A stretch of DNA of 64,000 nucleotides, taken from NCBI GenBank assembly GCA_021464245.1, contig JADCRB010000040.1:7970575-8034574 (forward strand). Direction: 5' to 3'. This DNA is from Carallia brachiata (Eukaryota > Streptophyta > Magnoliopsida > Malpighiales > Rhizophoraceae). The notes beneath the pieces are model-generated. The model made no database searches and had not been told where the DNA came from. It saw only the letters and a program-made list of their open reading frames with translations. The translations under genes were made by a program, and so were the position numbers. Position 1 is the stretch's first letter, and the number at the start of each line of letters is the position of its first letter. Shown piece after piece: positions 33,960 through 45,955 of this stretch.

Positions 33960-36900
33960 CTTACTTTTTGAAGAGTAAACAGAGAATCAGACTCAATAAT
34001 AATTTTTTTGAACCCCTTCAACCAAGCGTTTGCAAAGCAACACAAATTGCTCTTAATTCAACTCTAATGGTTGTAGAGATTCGACCATGTCCAGAAAAAC
34101 CAAAAATCCACTGCCCATGCTATCTCTGGCAACACTTTCGAAGCCAGCAAGTCCCAGTGTTCCTCTAGCATAACCATCCACATTTATTTTAATAAAATCC
34201 GGAGGAGGGAGGTTCCAAGTTATCAACTCTACCCTTGAAACATTCAATGTGCCTCCAAGCATCAGAGGCTTACTAATTGAATACCAAGAATCATAAATTT
34301 CAAAGGCTTTAGTTTGGACCTCCCTATGTAAATGGACCTCAAGTCTCCACAAAAAATTTGTTTGTTTTTCCACTGCCAAATATGCCACGTTGCAACTATA
34401 AACAAAGTTTGGAATGAGCATCTTTGCAACGACATAAAAGTAGCATTGGTGCACCCTTGCTTGAACCAATCCTTAAGGTTATGCCGAGGTATAAGGGGGC
34501 ACGTCCAATTCATGAAAGAAATAATTCTAGAATTGTTGAACTAAAGGACAATTTAGAAACACATGCTCCATAATTTCCCAATGAAGCCCACATCTTTCAC
34601 AGTTACCATTGTCCGTAAGATGCCGCATAAAACGTTGTTCATTGGTGAGCAACTGACCCTTCCAGAAAAGCCAGACAAAGGATCTTACAGATTGAGGAAT
34701 TGGTAATTCCATATCCATTTCCAATGAGCTTCATCTTCTGTAAGATCTAATAGGCAAAGGTAGGTTCTATTCACTGTGAAGCAACTAGAGTCCGAAGCCT
34801 AAATCACCTTGTCCTTCAACCTTGCTGCAGGATTAAGAAAGACACCATTCAAGATTAAGCAAATTGAAGAGGGAATTTGATCATCAAGGATTTCCCACTT
34901 CTAACCCCCACTACTAGTAAGATAATCCTCCACTTTAAGAGATGGGTCTTGCTGAGAGGGAGTACACCCCTCAATTTCAATAAGTGGTGAGTTTGTTGCC
35001 AAATATCTGTCCAGAACTGAACACGGGACCCATCTCCAATGCCCCATCTCGGCCAACGAACTAGAAGATCCTCCCCTCTTAGGATTGCTAACCATATAGG
35101 GGAAGCCAAGCTACTTCTAATAGATTGCAAAAAATCTCCATTTTTAAAATATTTGGCTTTTAAAACCTGTACCCAAAATTTTCCTTCCCTATGTCAAATT
35201 TCCCGTCCAAGCTTTGACAAGAGTGCAATGTTCGTATCCTTAATTGATCTGATCCCCAAACCTCTAGCCCATTTTAGTTTGCAAACATCTTCCAATGCAA
35301 CCAAACTAATTTTTTGATGCTCCTCAATATCCCCCCATAAAAACCTCTTACTGCACCTGTCAATTGCATCACAAATGGAAGTAGGCAAATAATTAGTTTG
35401 CATAACATAATATGGCATTGTCTGTGTTACCAATTGAACCAAAGTGGCCTGACCAGCAAAGGAAAGAGACGAAGCCTTCCATCTGCTCAATTTACTATTA
35501 AGCTTTTGGACAACTTCATGAAATATTAGGGTCCTACGGCAATCATTATAGAGAGGCACACCAAGATATTTACCCTGGGAAACCCAATCTGCAACTTATG
35601 GAATTAAACAGAGACTGGCTAACGTTAAATGAGACCACCATTCTAGATTTCTTGGGACTAATTCGTTGACCAGAAGCACCACAAAAATTCTAAAGAACAT
35701 TAAGAATTACTGATGTCGTAGATATCGTTGCTTTCCCAAATGAAAGGAGATCATCAGCCAAAAACAGATGTGAAATAGGGAGCCTTAACGAGAAAAAAAA
35801 ATCGACCGTAACTGCTTATTCTTTGCTGAGTAACTGACCAATTGAGAGAGATGCTCAATGTAAATCATGAACAAATAAAGGGATAATGGATCCCCCTGTC
35901 TTAGTCCACACTTAGGTTGTAAAAGGCTCAAACTTTGTATCATTCCACAAAACTGTCTTATTCACGAAGTGATAGAATCCATAATCAATAAAACAAACCG
36001 TGCAGGAAAATTAAGAGACTTCAAATTCTGCTCGAGAAAAAGCCAGTAAACTTTATCGTAGGCTTTCTCCAGGTCAATTTTCAAAGCTATAGCCCCCACA
36101 TTTCTTTTCTTTTTTTGATGAATATAACTCACAACTTCCTGCGCTACAATAATGTTGTCATGGGTGGACTTACTAGGAATAAAGCCAGATTGCACAGGGC
36201 TGATAATAAAGTTCATGAGAGATCGTAACTTGTCAACCACAACCTTAGACACAACCTTATAAATAAAATTGCATAAGGATATAGGTTTGAACTGCTTCAT
36301 TCGCTCAAGATGATCAATTTAAGGAATAAGCACTAGTAAGGTTTCGTTGATACCTGGAGGAACCTTGCTCGTGGCAAAGCAGGATTGCACCAACTCAACA
36401 ACTGAGGCCCCACCACATGCCAATACATCTGAAAAAATATTGCTTGGTAGCCATTAGGGCTTGGAGCTTTGTAAGGTCTCATTGCCTTTATAGAATTATG
36501 AATTTCTTCAGTGTGGGTTAATCATCAAGAGCTCCAACAAATTTTGGGGAATAATCGGCCATGGAAGGTCTATAACATTCAAGTCACAGTTTGTGGAATA
36601 GAGAAAAGGTCCACAAAATAAGCTCTGACCATATTCCGCTCGTAGCTTGGTCATCAACCCACTGACCCATCTCATTCTTGAGTGCCCAATAGTGTTGCGT
36701 CTGCGTCTCTGCATGGTGGAGGAATGGAAAATTTTGGTGTTTCGATCATCAAGTCATATTTTATCCCACTAACACTTCTGAAACCAAAACAACTCTTCTT
36801 ATCGAGAATGGCGTTATACTCATAGATTAACTGAGATTCTAACACCTTAATCTCATAGAGTCATAACGGGTGAAGGCTCTTTGAATGCTCGTCAGTCTAT

Positions 36901-37850
36901 TAAGTAAGATCCACTTTTGTTGGAAGAGATTACTAAAGATCTGTTTATTCCAAACCTATATTGTATTTTGGAGCTTGGATAAGGCCACAGAGATGGACCT
37001 GGTACTTCCATCCCATCATTTTGCACAAGGCATTCAAAATCACTATGTAATAGCCACATGGCTTCTAACCGAAATGGAATTTTTTTCCCCATTCACTGCA
37101 TCAAAAAGCTGAAGTAATAAAGGACAATGGTTCGAATTCACTCGTGGAAGATGAGTCAACTTAGCTTGAGGAAATTTATTTTGCCAGGACTCAGTAACAA
37201 AGGTCTTATCAATCCTTCTCTGATCATTTTGGATCCATGAGAACTATTCCACCAGTGAACTTTGGCCCATAAAATCCCAAGTCTAGGAGCCAACAGTCCT
37301 CAATGTGCTCTCTAAAAATTCGACAGCGCCTAATAGTCTTGGAAAACCCCCACTTTTTTTCGAGAGATCAATAATATTGTTAAAGTCACAATCAGCACCC
37401 ATGACATGAAATTCCATTAGAATTGATTTAAGGCCTTTCACATATCGTCACGAATAGTATCATTTGGGTGCGCATAGACACATAAGAGTAGCCATGAAGG
37501 AAAGCCATTCTCCAACACTGCTACATGAATAGCTTGACTTGATTGGTGAAGGATTTCTATGTGAATTTTATCTTTGTTCCATAGGATCCAGACACCATCT
37601 GAGAAACTGTTGGGATCAACTCGACATACATGATCAAAATTGAATTCTTTAATGACATTCTCTGGTCTAATATTCTTGATTCGCGGCTCAAGAATGACCA
37701 CCACACACAGTACATGCGTATAAATCTTTCAAGGTACGAGAAAGTCATTTTTTGCTCGCACCTTTGACATTCTAAACTAATAAGTTCATTGATCAAAAAG
37801 ATTTTGGGGAGGAAGTAGCCACATCCTACATAGTCGCTCCAACACAACCA
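33960..37850 (-). pseudogene. LINE ORF2 remnant: endonuclease, reverse transcriptase, RNase H
   Basis: The RT portion reads FKPISLCNFIYKVVSKVVVD, then QSGFIPSKSTHDNIIVAQE and LKIDLEKAYDKVYW. The catalytic FLADD motif is at about 35750-35765. The zinc part reads RFMRHLTDNGNCERCG with EHVFLNCP. The RNase H part has INVDGYARG and, one frame over, IIIESDSLFTLQ. Endonuclease pieces include CVYAHPND. At least six frame changes or stops separate these blocks, so no protein can be made. Confidence 0.85.
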
Positions 37851-37886
37851 ACTCTATCTATAGTTGACCTGATTTGTGTCCAGCAC

Positions 37887-38407
37887 CTAAGATACAGAAG
37901 CACTAGAAACAGTAGTTAAAAGAGAAAAATAAGGGTGTACACTTGCACTTCTACCAAGAGTTTTCTTCTTGGCCTCCTTACCAATTCTAGTAGAAGAAAG
38001 GTTAGGAAATATGTTAGGTGGCTTGTCCAGGTGAGCTTTTCCTGATAGCGTGGGACTCATGGCTGGTTTATGGAATGCTTGAGCAAACAAGGAAGCAGAG
38101 CTGGTACTTTTTTTGGGAAATCTTGTTGATTTACCCCAACTCTAATTTTAATAGATGAAGTGTTACTGTCAGTGGAGCACAAGATCAGATCCGTGTTATT
38201 CCCCTTCCTAATCAGAATTTGCAAGCTACGGTTGGGCATGATCCCTTCGGGATTTAACTCCTGACTCTTTGGCATTGAAGAAGTGGCAACATTATCCTTA
38301 CTAGTCAGAATGGGCATATTCTTGGAGATTGGCTGAGTTGCAGACCACATGTCACTTGTCTTACTCGATTTATGGCCAATCATGAAGTTGCCTTTGGGAA
38401 TATACAT
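37887..38407 (-). pseudogene. LINE ORF1 remnant
   Basis: Two open pieces (38407-38057 and 38090-37887) in different frames lie upstream of the endonuclease on the same strand. They are Ser/Lys/Pro-rich and low in recognisable motifs, as the C-terminal part of plant LINE ORF1 often is. Assigned by position, not by a domain. Confidence 0.5.
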
Positions 38408-38439
38408 ATCTTATCTGAAAGTTCTAAGAAGTTCAGCGG

Positions 38440-39080
38440 GAGTATCCACCACATAACTCTCTTTTCTTATTTCTAAATTAACGTCAACATTAACTTATAT
38501 TAACATGAGACTCGTGTGATGCACAAATTTATCAAATTTGTTGAGAATTTTATTTTTGCATGTATTTATATAAACTGAAAAAAATAAATGTTGAGTATTA
38601 TTTTTGTTTCTAAATCTGATTTATACTAAGTTTGCTATTACAGTTAATTTAGATTTAAAAAAATAGATAATTAAATTAAATTGATTTTAAAGGAGAAAAA
38701 AAGGAATTTAGAAGTATTTTTTTTCTTTTTTTGATGAAATAATTTTTTTTTACTTTTTAAGAAAAAAAACTGAATTTGAGAGATTAAGTTTTCCTTCTTG
38801 AAAACAAAGATTTGAAAGTACGTTTTTCTTTTTTTTTTTTTCTCTTTTTTGTCTTTCATTTTTCCAAGTTAGAAAATTTATAATTGCATAAATTTAATTA
38901 CAATTAAAATAAGATTCTATAAATTAGTAAAATCCTTATTTGATTATAATTAAATAAATATTAATTGATTTATAGAAATATATTTTAGTTGCAACCAAAA
39001 TTTCATAATTTTAAAACCTTTCTAATGCCAACATACATTTTTACATAATTATATGTAAACAAAAAATTTTAAAAAAGTAT
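38440..39080. other. very AT-rich intergenic stretch
   Basis: Long A/T homopolymers and no coding sequence. No element with definable ends. Confidence 0.6.
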
Positions 39081-39084
39081 AATC

Positions 39085-39425
39085 AAAGCTAAAATAACTA
39101 CAATCAATTATAAGCATTAGATTTGACAAGGAATTGTTTGAGTAAAAACATTAAAATCTGAAATTGAGAAACTAGTTGAGAAAAACAAAGAATAATAATG
39201 CAAGTAAAAGTTATTTGTGCTTTTATGATATTAAAAAAATGACTTGCATGTATATGAGAAAACTAAATCTAATAAAATTGAAAACCTAATTTTATTAGGA
39301 TACTAAAAAAGACTACAATTATTGGGAATCTATTAAAAAATCATGAAATTCTAAGCTTAAAAAAATTAATTAACAAAGGCCGACATATAAACAGAAAAGT
39401 TTTCTCTAACCCACCGTAATTATAC
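39085..39425. repeat. direct-repeat unit, uninterrupted copy
   Basis: Runs from AAAGCTAAAATAACTACAAT through AAAATCTGAAATTGAGAAA and ACAATTATTGGGAATCTATT to AACAAAGGCCGACATATAA. The same order of words returns at 39435-41370, so this is the uninterrupted copy of the pair. Confidence 0.7.
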
Positions 39426-39809
39426 TACAATCAAAAAGCTAAACTAACTATAATCAATTATAAACACTAATTTTAATAAAAAAAATTTCGTGTGAAAAAA
39501 CTAAAATCTGAAATTGAGAAATCTAGTTAAGAGAAAGAAATAATAATAATAATAATGATGCAAACGAACATAGTTTTACCCAAAACAAAAACCAATTCGA
39601 TTCTTTCATTTAATTGGACAATCAAACTAGACAAAACCGTGTGAACCGGACACAACCAAACATTCCAAATACTCATCAACCTAGCCAATCGATGGGTCAT
39701 TTGAAAATACTTGGAACTGAAAATTATTGGCTCAAAAATCTAATTTTTCTTCGACATTAACCCACTAGGCAATAGAGCGGCCCAACACAACTTACTAAAA
39801 GAGGGAAGG

Positions 39810-39953
39810 GGTTCCTTTTTATAACAAAAGCCTCATCCTCTTCTTTTATTTTTTCTTTTAACGATGTGGGATTGAGTGTCAAGTGTCAACACCTAATGGC
39901 TCACATCGCTAAGAAGCAAAGGCTGGGGAGGGCACCTTTGTTATAAAGGTAAC
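39810..39953. repeat. inverted-repeat element with snRNA-like promoter modules on both strands
   Basis: The left arm 39810-39842 and right arm 39921-39953 are inverted copies (CCTTTTTATAACAAAAGCC against ACCTTTATAACAAAGGTGCC). Inside the arms, + strand GGCTCACATCG (39898-39908) is followed after 33 nt by TATAAAG (39942-39948). On the minus strand an exact ATCCCACATCG (39872-39862) is followed after 38 nt by a TATAAAA box (39823-39817). Confidence 0.6.
39862..39872 (-). promoter_or_regulatory. exact plant snRNA upstream sequence element (USE)
   Basis: ATCCCACATCG on the minus strand fits RTCCCACATCG at all 11 positions. A TATA box follows, but no snRNA sequence is recognised downstream, so function is open. 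Confidence 0.45.
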
Positions 39954-40348
39954 AAGCCCGCCTCCCCTTTCAAAACACTAGTGTAGCTTCCATGAGCCTT
40001 CATACAAGTCTTACTTGTATCCGCATTTTTGATGGTGTAACTTATGTATTTTAAGTCGTTACTGTGTGATAAAGTTAGTAATAAAAAAAATTTTTGCTAA
40101 AAACCGATGGTTTAATTGTCAACCCATGGTTAAACCTTAAACTTGACTCTTTGTCTAGGTCATTAGTCAGGTCGGGTTTAAAAATTATATAAGTAAAGAA
40201 TATTTTTTTTTGCATGTGAAATGGGAGATGCATGCATATAGAATTTTAAGTCTAGTGAAATTAAAATTCTAATTCTATTAAAATATTAAAAAATGCTATA
40301 ATTATTGGAAATTTATTTAAAAAATTCAAAAAAAAATCCTAAATTTTA

Positions 40349-41325
40349 GGGTCCGTTTGGAATGGATTTTATTTTTTGTTTTCTATTTATTTTTCACAAA
40401 AAAAACAGAAAACATATTTGGTATTGATTTTGTTTTCTGTTTTTTGTTGAAAAGTTAAAAGTGTTTTTCAAAGGAAAAAAATAAATTGGAAAAATAATAA
40501 AAACTAGCTTTCTGATTTTGTTTTTCACTTTTTTTTCTATACTTTCTCTTACAATATTTTCTTTCTCTATCTATCATCTTTACCATATCTCTCTTTATTC
40601 ATCGTTTCTCTATCCCTCTATATCTTTTCTCTCACTACTCTTTCTCTCTCTACTCATTCTCTCTCTATCCTCTCTCTCCCTTTTCTATCTCTACCATTCT
40701 CTCTCTACCGTCTCTCTCTATTTTCTCTCTACCATTCTCTCTCCCTCCCTCTGTCTCTTTTTTCTATCTCTATCATTCTCTCTCTACCCTCTGTCTCTTT
40801 TTTCTATCTCTATCATTCTCTCTCTACCCTCTCTCCTCTTTTTCTATCTCTACCATTCTCTCTCTACCCTCTCTCTCTTTTCTCTCTCTACTCATTCTTG
40901 CTCTACCTTCTTTCTCCTTTTTCTCTTTCTACCATTCTCTCTACTAATTCTCCCTCTAGCCACTCTCTCTCTCTCTCTATCTCTCCTTTTTCTCCCTCAA
41001 CCATTCTCTCTACTCATTCTCTCTATACCCACTCTCTCTTTCATTTTTCTCTCTCTACCATTCTCTCTTCTTTTTCTTGCTAATTCTCTCTACTCATTCT
41101 CTCTCTACCCTCTTTCTCTCTCTCTCTCTCTCCCCCTTTTTTCTCTCTATATTTATATTCTTTTTACCATTTCTCTCACTATCCTTTTTCTATCTTTTTT
41201 TTTTATTCTTATAGAAAAAAAACAAAAATTGACAGAAATAAATACAAAAATTCAGCAAACAGCAAAAACTAAGAACAGAAAATAAAAAAATAAATAAAAA
41301 ACTGACAGCGTCTCTAAACAGGCCC
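40349..41325. mobile_element. PIF/Harbinger-like (Tourist-type) element, 977 bp
   Basis: The left terminus GGGTCCGTTTGGA and right terminus (reverse complement) GGGCCTGTTTAGA are the classic Tourist-type ends. TTA flanks both sides (40346-40348 and 41326-41328), the 3-bp target duplication of the superfamily. The paralogous unit at about 39345-39375 lacks the insert. The interior is the polypyrimidine tract plus AT-rich arms and carries no transposase. Confidence 0.8.
40518..41160 (+). repeat. polypyrimidine tract of degenerate CTCTCTACC/CATT units
   Basis: About 640 bases almost wholly C/T on the + strand, built from imperfect CATTCTCTCTCTACC-type units of varying length. The long open frame across it (255 codons of Ser/Leu/Phe/Tyr) is a product of composition, not a gene. 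It sits entirely inside the Harbinger-like element. Confidence 0.9.
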
Positions 41326-41429
41326 TTAGCTTTTGAAAAACTAATTAGCAAAGGCTGACACATAAGTATCTAAATTTTCTCCCTCTTTTTTGTAATTATA
41401 ATATACATATATATCACTTTAAATCAATT

Positions 41430-42395
41430 ACTCAAACCTCGTTCAATTTCACAGTAAGTTTGTTGCTAATGTTTTCTATTGTCTGTTATTTTGTCATTGC
41501 TGTTGGTTGTCTATTTTCTTTTGTTTGTTGTCTTTTTATTTTTTACCAACAATTATTTTTCTTCATACCAAGACTTTTATTGAAGAATTATTTTCAATAT
41601 GTGTCATATTAATAATAATAGAATAAGACACATTATATTTCAAAATCGAATGCAAATTAGGAACTCCAACCTTGATATAAAAAGTTTATAATTTAGCAAG
41701 TACTTGCGACAATATGATTAACATCAATATTAATGACATATGACTACTATATTGTTGTCATAAGGCTCGTGTGATGTCATCTCAAACACGAGTTATCTGA
41801 GATAATTGATTTTGACTAATATTAATCGTTTGACGTGAGTCTTAAGTATTGTTTCCATCTTCATCTCCAATGTCAACATTATCATCGAAATATTGCAAGA
41901 AAAACATATCCGATTAATGTCCTTAAATTCTAATAAAATTATGGACCACAAACAAACAATAACAATATATTTTTGCTTTCTAAACTAAAACAACGACATT
42001 TGGAAAAGAATCAGAAAGCTTATTTTTAATAATCAAAAATATTTTTCATTTACATTATGTAATGAGGAGTGCATGTAATTGAACAATTACTCGTCGCCTT
42101 GTGGTTTTCGTCTTTGTTTGTAGTCACGCAAGTGATAACTCTCTCATAGAGTCTACCAATTGATGCTTCCCTCAAGTACAAGAAAAGCATATTATGGATG
42201 AGACATATTTCTATAAGCACTCCAATATCATTCATTGTTCCTTCTAAACCCATCAAAACGAATGTAAATCTTATATTAAAAGAGCATACACAACACATAT
42301 TCAAGTGGTTGCAATCTTTTTCCTAAGGAATGAAGTTTGTTCAATAATTAAAATGTGTGTGACGATGTATAAATGTCATCTAATACTCTGATCCA
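41430..42395. other. AT-rich intergenic, no gene recognised
   Basis: Only short frames. The stretch 41470-41545 resembles 33550-33632 (shared TTTTCTTTTGTTTGTTGT), an old dispersed repeat without clear ends. Confidence 0.5.
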
Positions 42396-42403
42396 ATTTT
42401 ATT

Positions 42404-43191
42404 CAGGGGTGGATCTACACGGGGCTGGGAGGCTATTTGTCTTCCCCTTAAATTTAAGTTATATTTTGTTAGTGAAAAACACGAACTAATTATTGGTGTT
42501 TGGCCTTGCAGAAGACTATTTGTTGCCCCCCCCCCCCCTCAAATTCTCCAACTCCAAGCCTCATTTTCAATGCATTTTTATCCTTTTGCTTTATTTTCGG
42601 GCTTTTTTTTAAAAAAAAAGAAAAAATCGGTTTCTTTTTTTTTTATTTGCATTTTTGTTTCTTTTATTTTCTTTTTATTTTATTGGTAACCCATTTACAA
42701 TGTGTATACTAATATTATTTTCATTTATTTTTAAAATTGTTTCAATAATATTTTCTTATGTTAACATTAGTACTCTTTTTCAAAAATAATTTATCTTTTA
42801 ACAAAACAAATTATTAGCAATGATCATTGTTAAAAAGGAAAAAAAATTAAAAATACATCATATATCCAAACATGTATTTGTTTATAAAATTGGCTTCAAT
42901 TTTGCTAGTTATAACAATTATACTAAATAATTTTTTCAACTAATAATATAAAGAATGTATTGCACAATCACATGAGAGATGAATGATTAAACAATTAAAT
43001 GATTATTTATATAAAAATATTTAATTGATTGCATAAAAATTTAAAATGTCAAAAGTCACATGATATACTTATAATATATATTATTCAAAATAAGTAATAT
43101 AATTTTTTATTTTTATCACATATATATATAATTATTATATTTGTACATATAAAGTTTGCTCCTGTGAAAATTCCTTCTAAATCTTCCCCTG
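42404..43191. mobile_element. hAT-like non-autonomous element, 788 bp
   Basis: The left end CAGGGGTGGATCTA and right end (reverse complement) CAGGGGAAGATTTA match at 11 of 14. The flanks ATTTTATT (42396-42403) and ATTCTATT (43192-43199) match at 7 of 8, the size expected for hAT. It contains a long C homopolymer at about 42527. Non-coding. Confidence 0.7.
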
Positions 43192-43199
43192 ATTCTATT

Positions 43200-44970
43200 A
43201 GCAATTAGGATCAAAAAAGTATTTTCATTGTTAGAAATACTAGTTCACATAGAGAGACTAAATGATGTAGAGATTTTACTTTCAAACAAAGAAAATATTT
43301 CGAATTGATCCTAATCTTTAGTAAAATTTTATTAATAGGTGGATAAGTAAAAAAATTTTTGGTAAACAAACAAAATGCTTTTAGAACATTTTTGAAGTAC
43401 TTAGAAAGAGTGCCAATCGAGTTTTAAAGCTGATCACCAACAACGCATTTGACCGACAACAATGAGAAATATTACTAATTTTATTTTCGTATAAAGGAAC
43501 CCAAAATCAGACGATAACCTACTCATTTTTCTCCAAAAAAAAGTTGATAAATATTATTCTTTTTATCTTGAACAAGTGAACACATATGTTTGGATGACCA
43601 TTCCGGCTTTCGATCATCCACTCGTGGCCAATCAACTTTGAAATTAATGCTAGGAATTAGGGTTTCCACATCTCGCGGAAAAAAAAAAAACACTAATCAT
43701 GATTATGGTTGTAAATAAAAAAAAGTCCAGTCGAATCAATTTTTGACATTTTCAAAGTTAAGTCATTTAATAAACAAGCATAAAATGAGGTTCAGTGTCC
43801 ATGTTGTTTAGCTAATAAGTCAAGTATCGTCTTCTTCAGTTAAATAAGCAAAAGAGTTTTGACAAGGTCTTCATCGAATTGAACTTACGAACATTTTATG
43901 AATATCTCGTTTAAATTTATAATATTAATATATTAATAAAATTATAAAAATTTGTTATTATATCTAATTAAAATGAAAAAAAAAGAATGTGTAATTTGAT
44001 AAACATAAAATACCAAATCTACTGTAATTATCTGAGTTTTTAATAATTTAAATTTTGAAAGGGCTATTCGTGAGTTTAAATCAATTGAATATATAGTTAT
44101 TTAGATCTAATTTTTAATTGAACGATTTTTAAAATTATAAGTTGAGTGTCATTCCTTTGGAAAAATTTGGCTAAATGTAAGCGTTTGAGTGAGGTTTGAT
44201 AAACCAAACTACCAAACTGTAATCAATATGGGAATTCGTTTATAATTTACTCATCTTCTACTGTGATGACAAGGAATGAGAACGAGCCCGAAAATAGTCA
44301 TTCCGATCACTGTCTCCTAATTGAAATTGATCCTGGTTTTTGCTTCTAATTTCTGACAAGATGGTCTCTGGAGGACCATCACGATCCCATTGTTAATTAG
44401 GGATCCTAAGCCCCATCTTGCTCCTAAATCAACATCAAACTATCAAATCCTTTTTGGTATAACGAAAGAAAAAAAAAAAAAATCAACGACTCAGGCAAGC
44501 AAATTGCTTTATTCTCACACCACATGTTGTAGTTTAGTGACAAGTGTTGAATGTGTTAATCATAAATTTTAGGTTCAATTTTATCATGACGTGTGGTAGG
44601 ATTAAACCTACATCGGCTTTGGTGTTGTGTTTGCTATAACTATTATGATTATAGCACCATCATGGGAATACGATAATTCTCTTTAGTGGAAATGTCGGAA
44701 TGCCACCCAACTTTTTCATTTTTATCAAAAAAAAAAAATGATTTTGCCTTTCTCCACTCTGGGTTTGGTAGAGCTTGCATGCTGCTATCTGTATTGGTCC
44801 CATGCTCCAATTCCACATCTAACCCCATCACTTTCATTCACAATATAAAATACAAACATCCGCTTTTAACATGATGTCCAAGGAAACATTTTTACCTGAA
44901 ATCATTGTGGTCTTACCTCCTTTCTTCTTTACCTTGAGAACCCATTTGGCCATAGTCCCGAAAGATAACC
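43200..44970. other. AT-rich intergenic, no gene recognised
   Basis: Nothing gene-like or repeated with definable ends was found. Confidence 0.5.
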
Positions 44971-44984
44971 ACCGAAAAGAAAAT

Positions 44985-45945
44985 GGTATTATATCTATTT
45001 TGGTCCTTAACTTTTATAAATTTTTTCAATCTAGTTCTAGACCTTTCAATTTTTTCAATTGAGTTCTAAACCTTTCAATTCTTTTACAAATTGATATTTT
45101 CGTTAACGGAAGTTAGTTAAACCGTTATCTCCACTTGGTCAATGGTTAATTTTAACAGTTTGACTAATTTCGTTAATGGAAGTATTCGTTTGTAAAAGAA
45201 CTAAAAAGTTTATAACTCGATTGAAAAAATTGAAGGGTTTAGGACTGCATTGAAAAAATCTATAAAGATTTAAAACCAAAATGTAATCTCAAATACAAAT
45301 TGAAAGGTTTAAGATTAATAATGTCTATTGATCGCATAGGTGGTGAAAGTTATGTAACCTACTCAGAGATGCCTAAATCAGATCTTATTATTACATGTGG
45401 TAGTGTCGGGTAAAAATATTCGCCTTAAAAAAAAAAATAGTGGTTGTACAGTTGTCCTTGTTATACGCATCCCGACTGTGAGTATTGATGAGAATAATTA
45501 ATATGAGATCAATTATGAGAATAAATAGAGTTTTCATCCCCACTAATGGACAGCGGTTGTGGTCACCAGTTTCTTCTCTTGAGGCAGATATTTTTATCTG
45601 ACACTACAACATGTAATAATAAGATATGATTTGAGCAGTTCTGAGTAGGTTACATGACTTTCACCACCTATGCGATCGATAGGCAATATTAGTTCTAAAC
45701 CTTTCAATTAGTATAAGAGAAAATGTTAGTCAAAATGAGTGCAAGAGTTAAAAACAAGATTACACTCATTTTGCTCTTAAACTTTTATAAATTTTTTCAA
45801 TTTTAACAGTTTGATGACTTCCTTTAATAGATGTACCAGTTTGTAAAAGAACTGAAAAGTTTAGAATTCAATTGAAAAAATTGAAAGGTTTGAAACTCAA
45901 TTGAAAAAATTTATAAAATTTTAAGAGTAAAATGGGTATTATCTC
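44985..45945. mobile_element. composite foldback element, 961 bp, 10-bp target duplication
   Basis: An identical AAAAGAAAAT flanks both sides (44975-44984, 45946-45955). The outer arms (44985-45120 and about 45800-45945) are inverted copies. Inner arms (about 45331-45430 and 45584-45690) also pair (GATCGCATAGGTGGTGAAAG, TGTAACCTACTCAG). The left half contains a further nested foldback (44995-45300). There is no coding sequence. The TIR style and 10-bp duplication match the elements at 23097 and 48408. Confidence 0.8.
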
Positions 45946-45955
45946 AAAAGAAAAT

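Larger units (their letters stand above)
33650..38430 (-). mobile_element. L1-type LINE (non-LTR retrotransposon), decayed
   Basis: On the minus strand the domains run in L1 order: ORF1 remnant (38407-37887), endonuclease (about 37850-37300), reverse transcriptase (about 36300-35200), zinc-binding RT C-terminal part (about 34724-34527) and RNase H (about 34300-33960). All are broken by stops and shifts. A T17 run at 33632-33648 on the + strand may be the poly(A) tail. The 5' end appears truncated near 38430. I did not find target-site duplications. Confidence 0.85.
39435..41420. repeat. direct-repeat unit, second copy split by two insertions
   Basis: It starts AAAGCTAAACTAACTATAAT and contains AAAATCTGAAATTGAGAAA. 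It is interrupted from about 39565 to 40200, resumes with TATAATTATTGGAAATTTATT (about 40298), is interrupted again at 40349-41325, and ends AGCAAAGGCTGACACATAA. The first copy supplies the state before both insertions. Confidence 0.65.

Noticed and set aside
37125..37150. GGTTCGAATTC word as a tRNA B box
   Set aside because: It lies inside the LINE, with no matching A box or acceptor stem.
40518..41285. 255-codon open frame, the second longest in the window
   Set aside because: It runs through a polypyrimidine tract. The product is only Ser/Leu/Phe/Tyr/Pro repeats, and other frames there are open too. Composition artefact.
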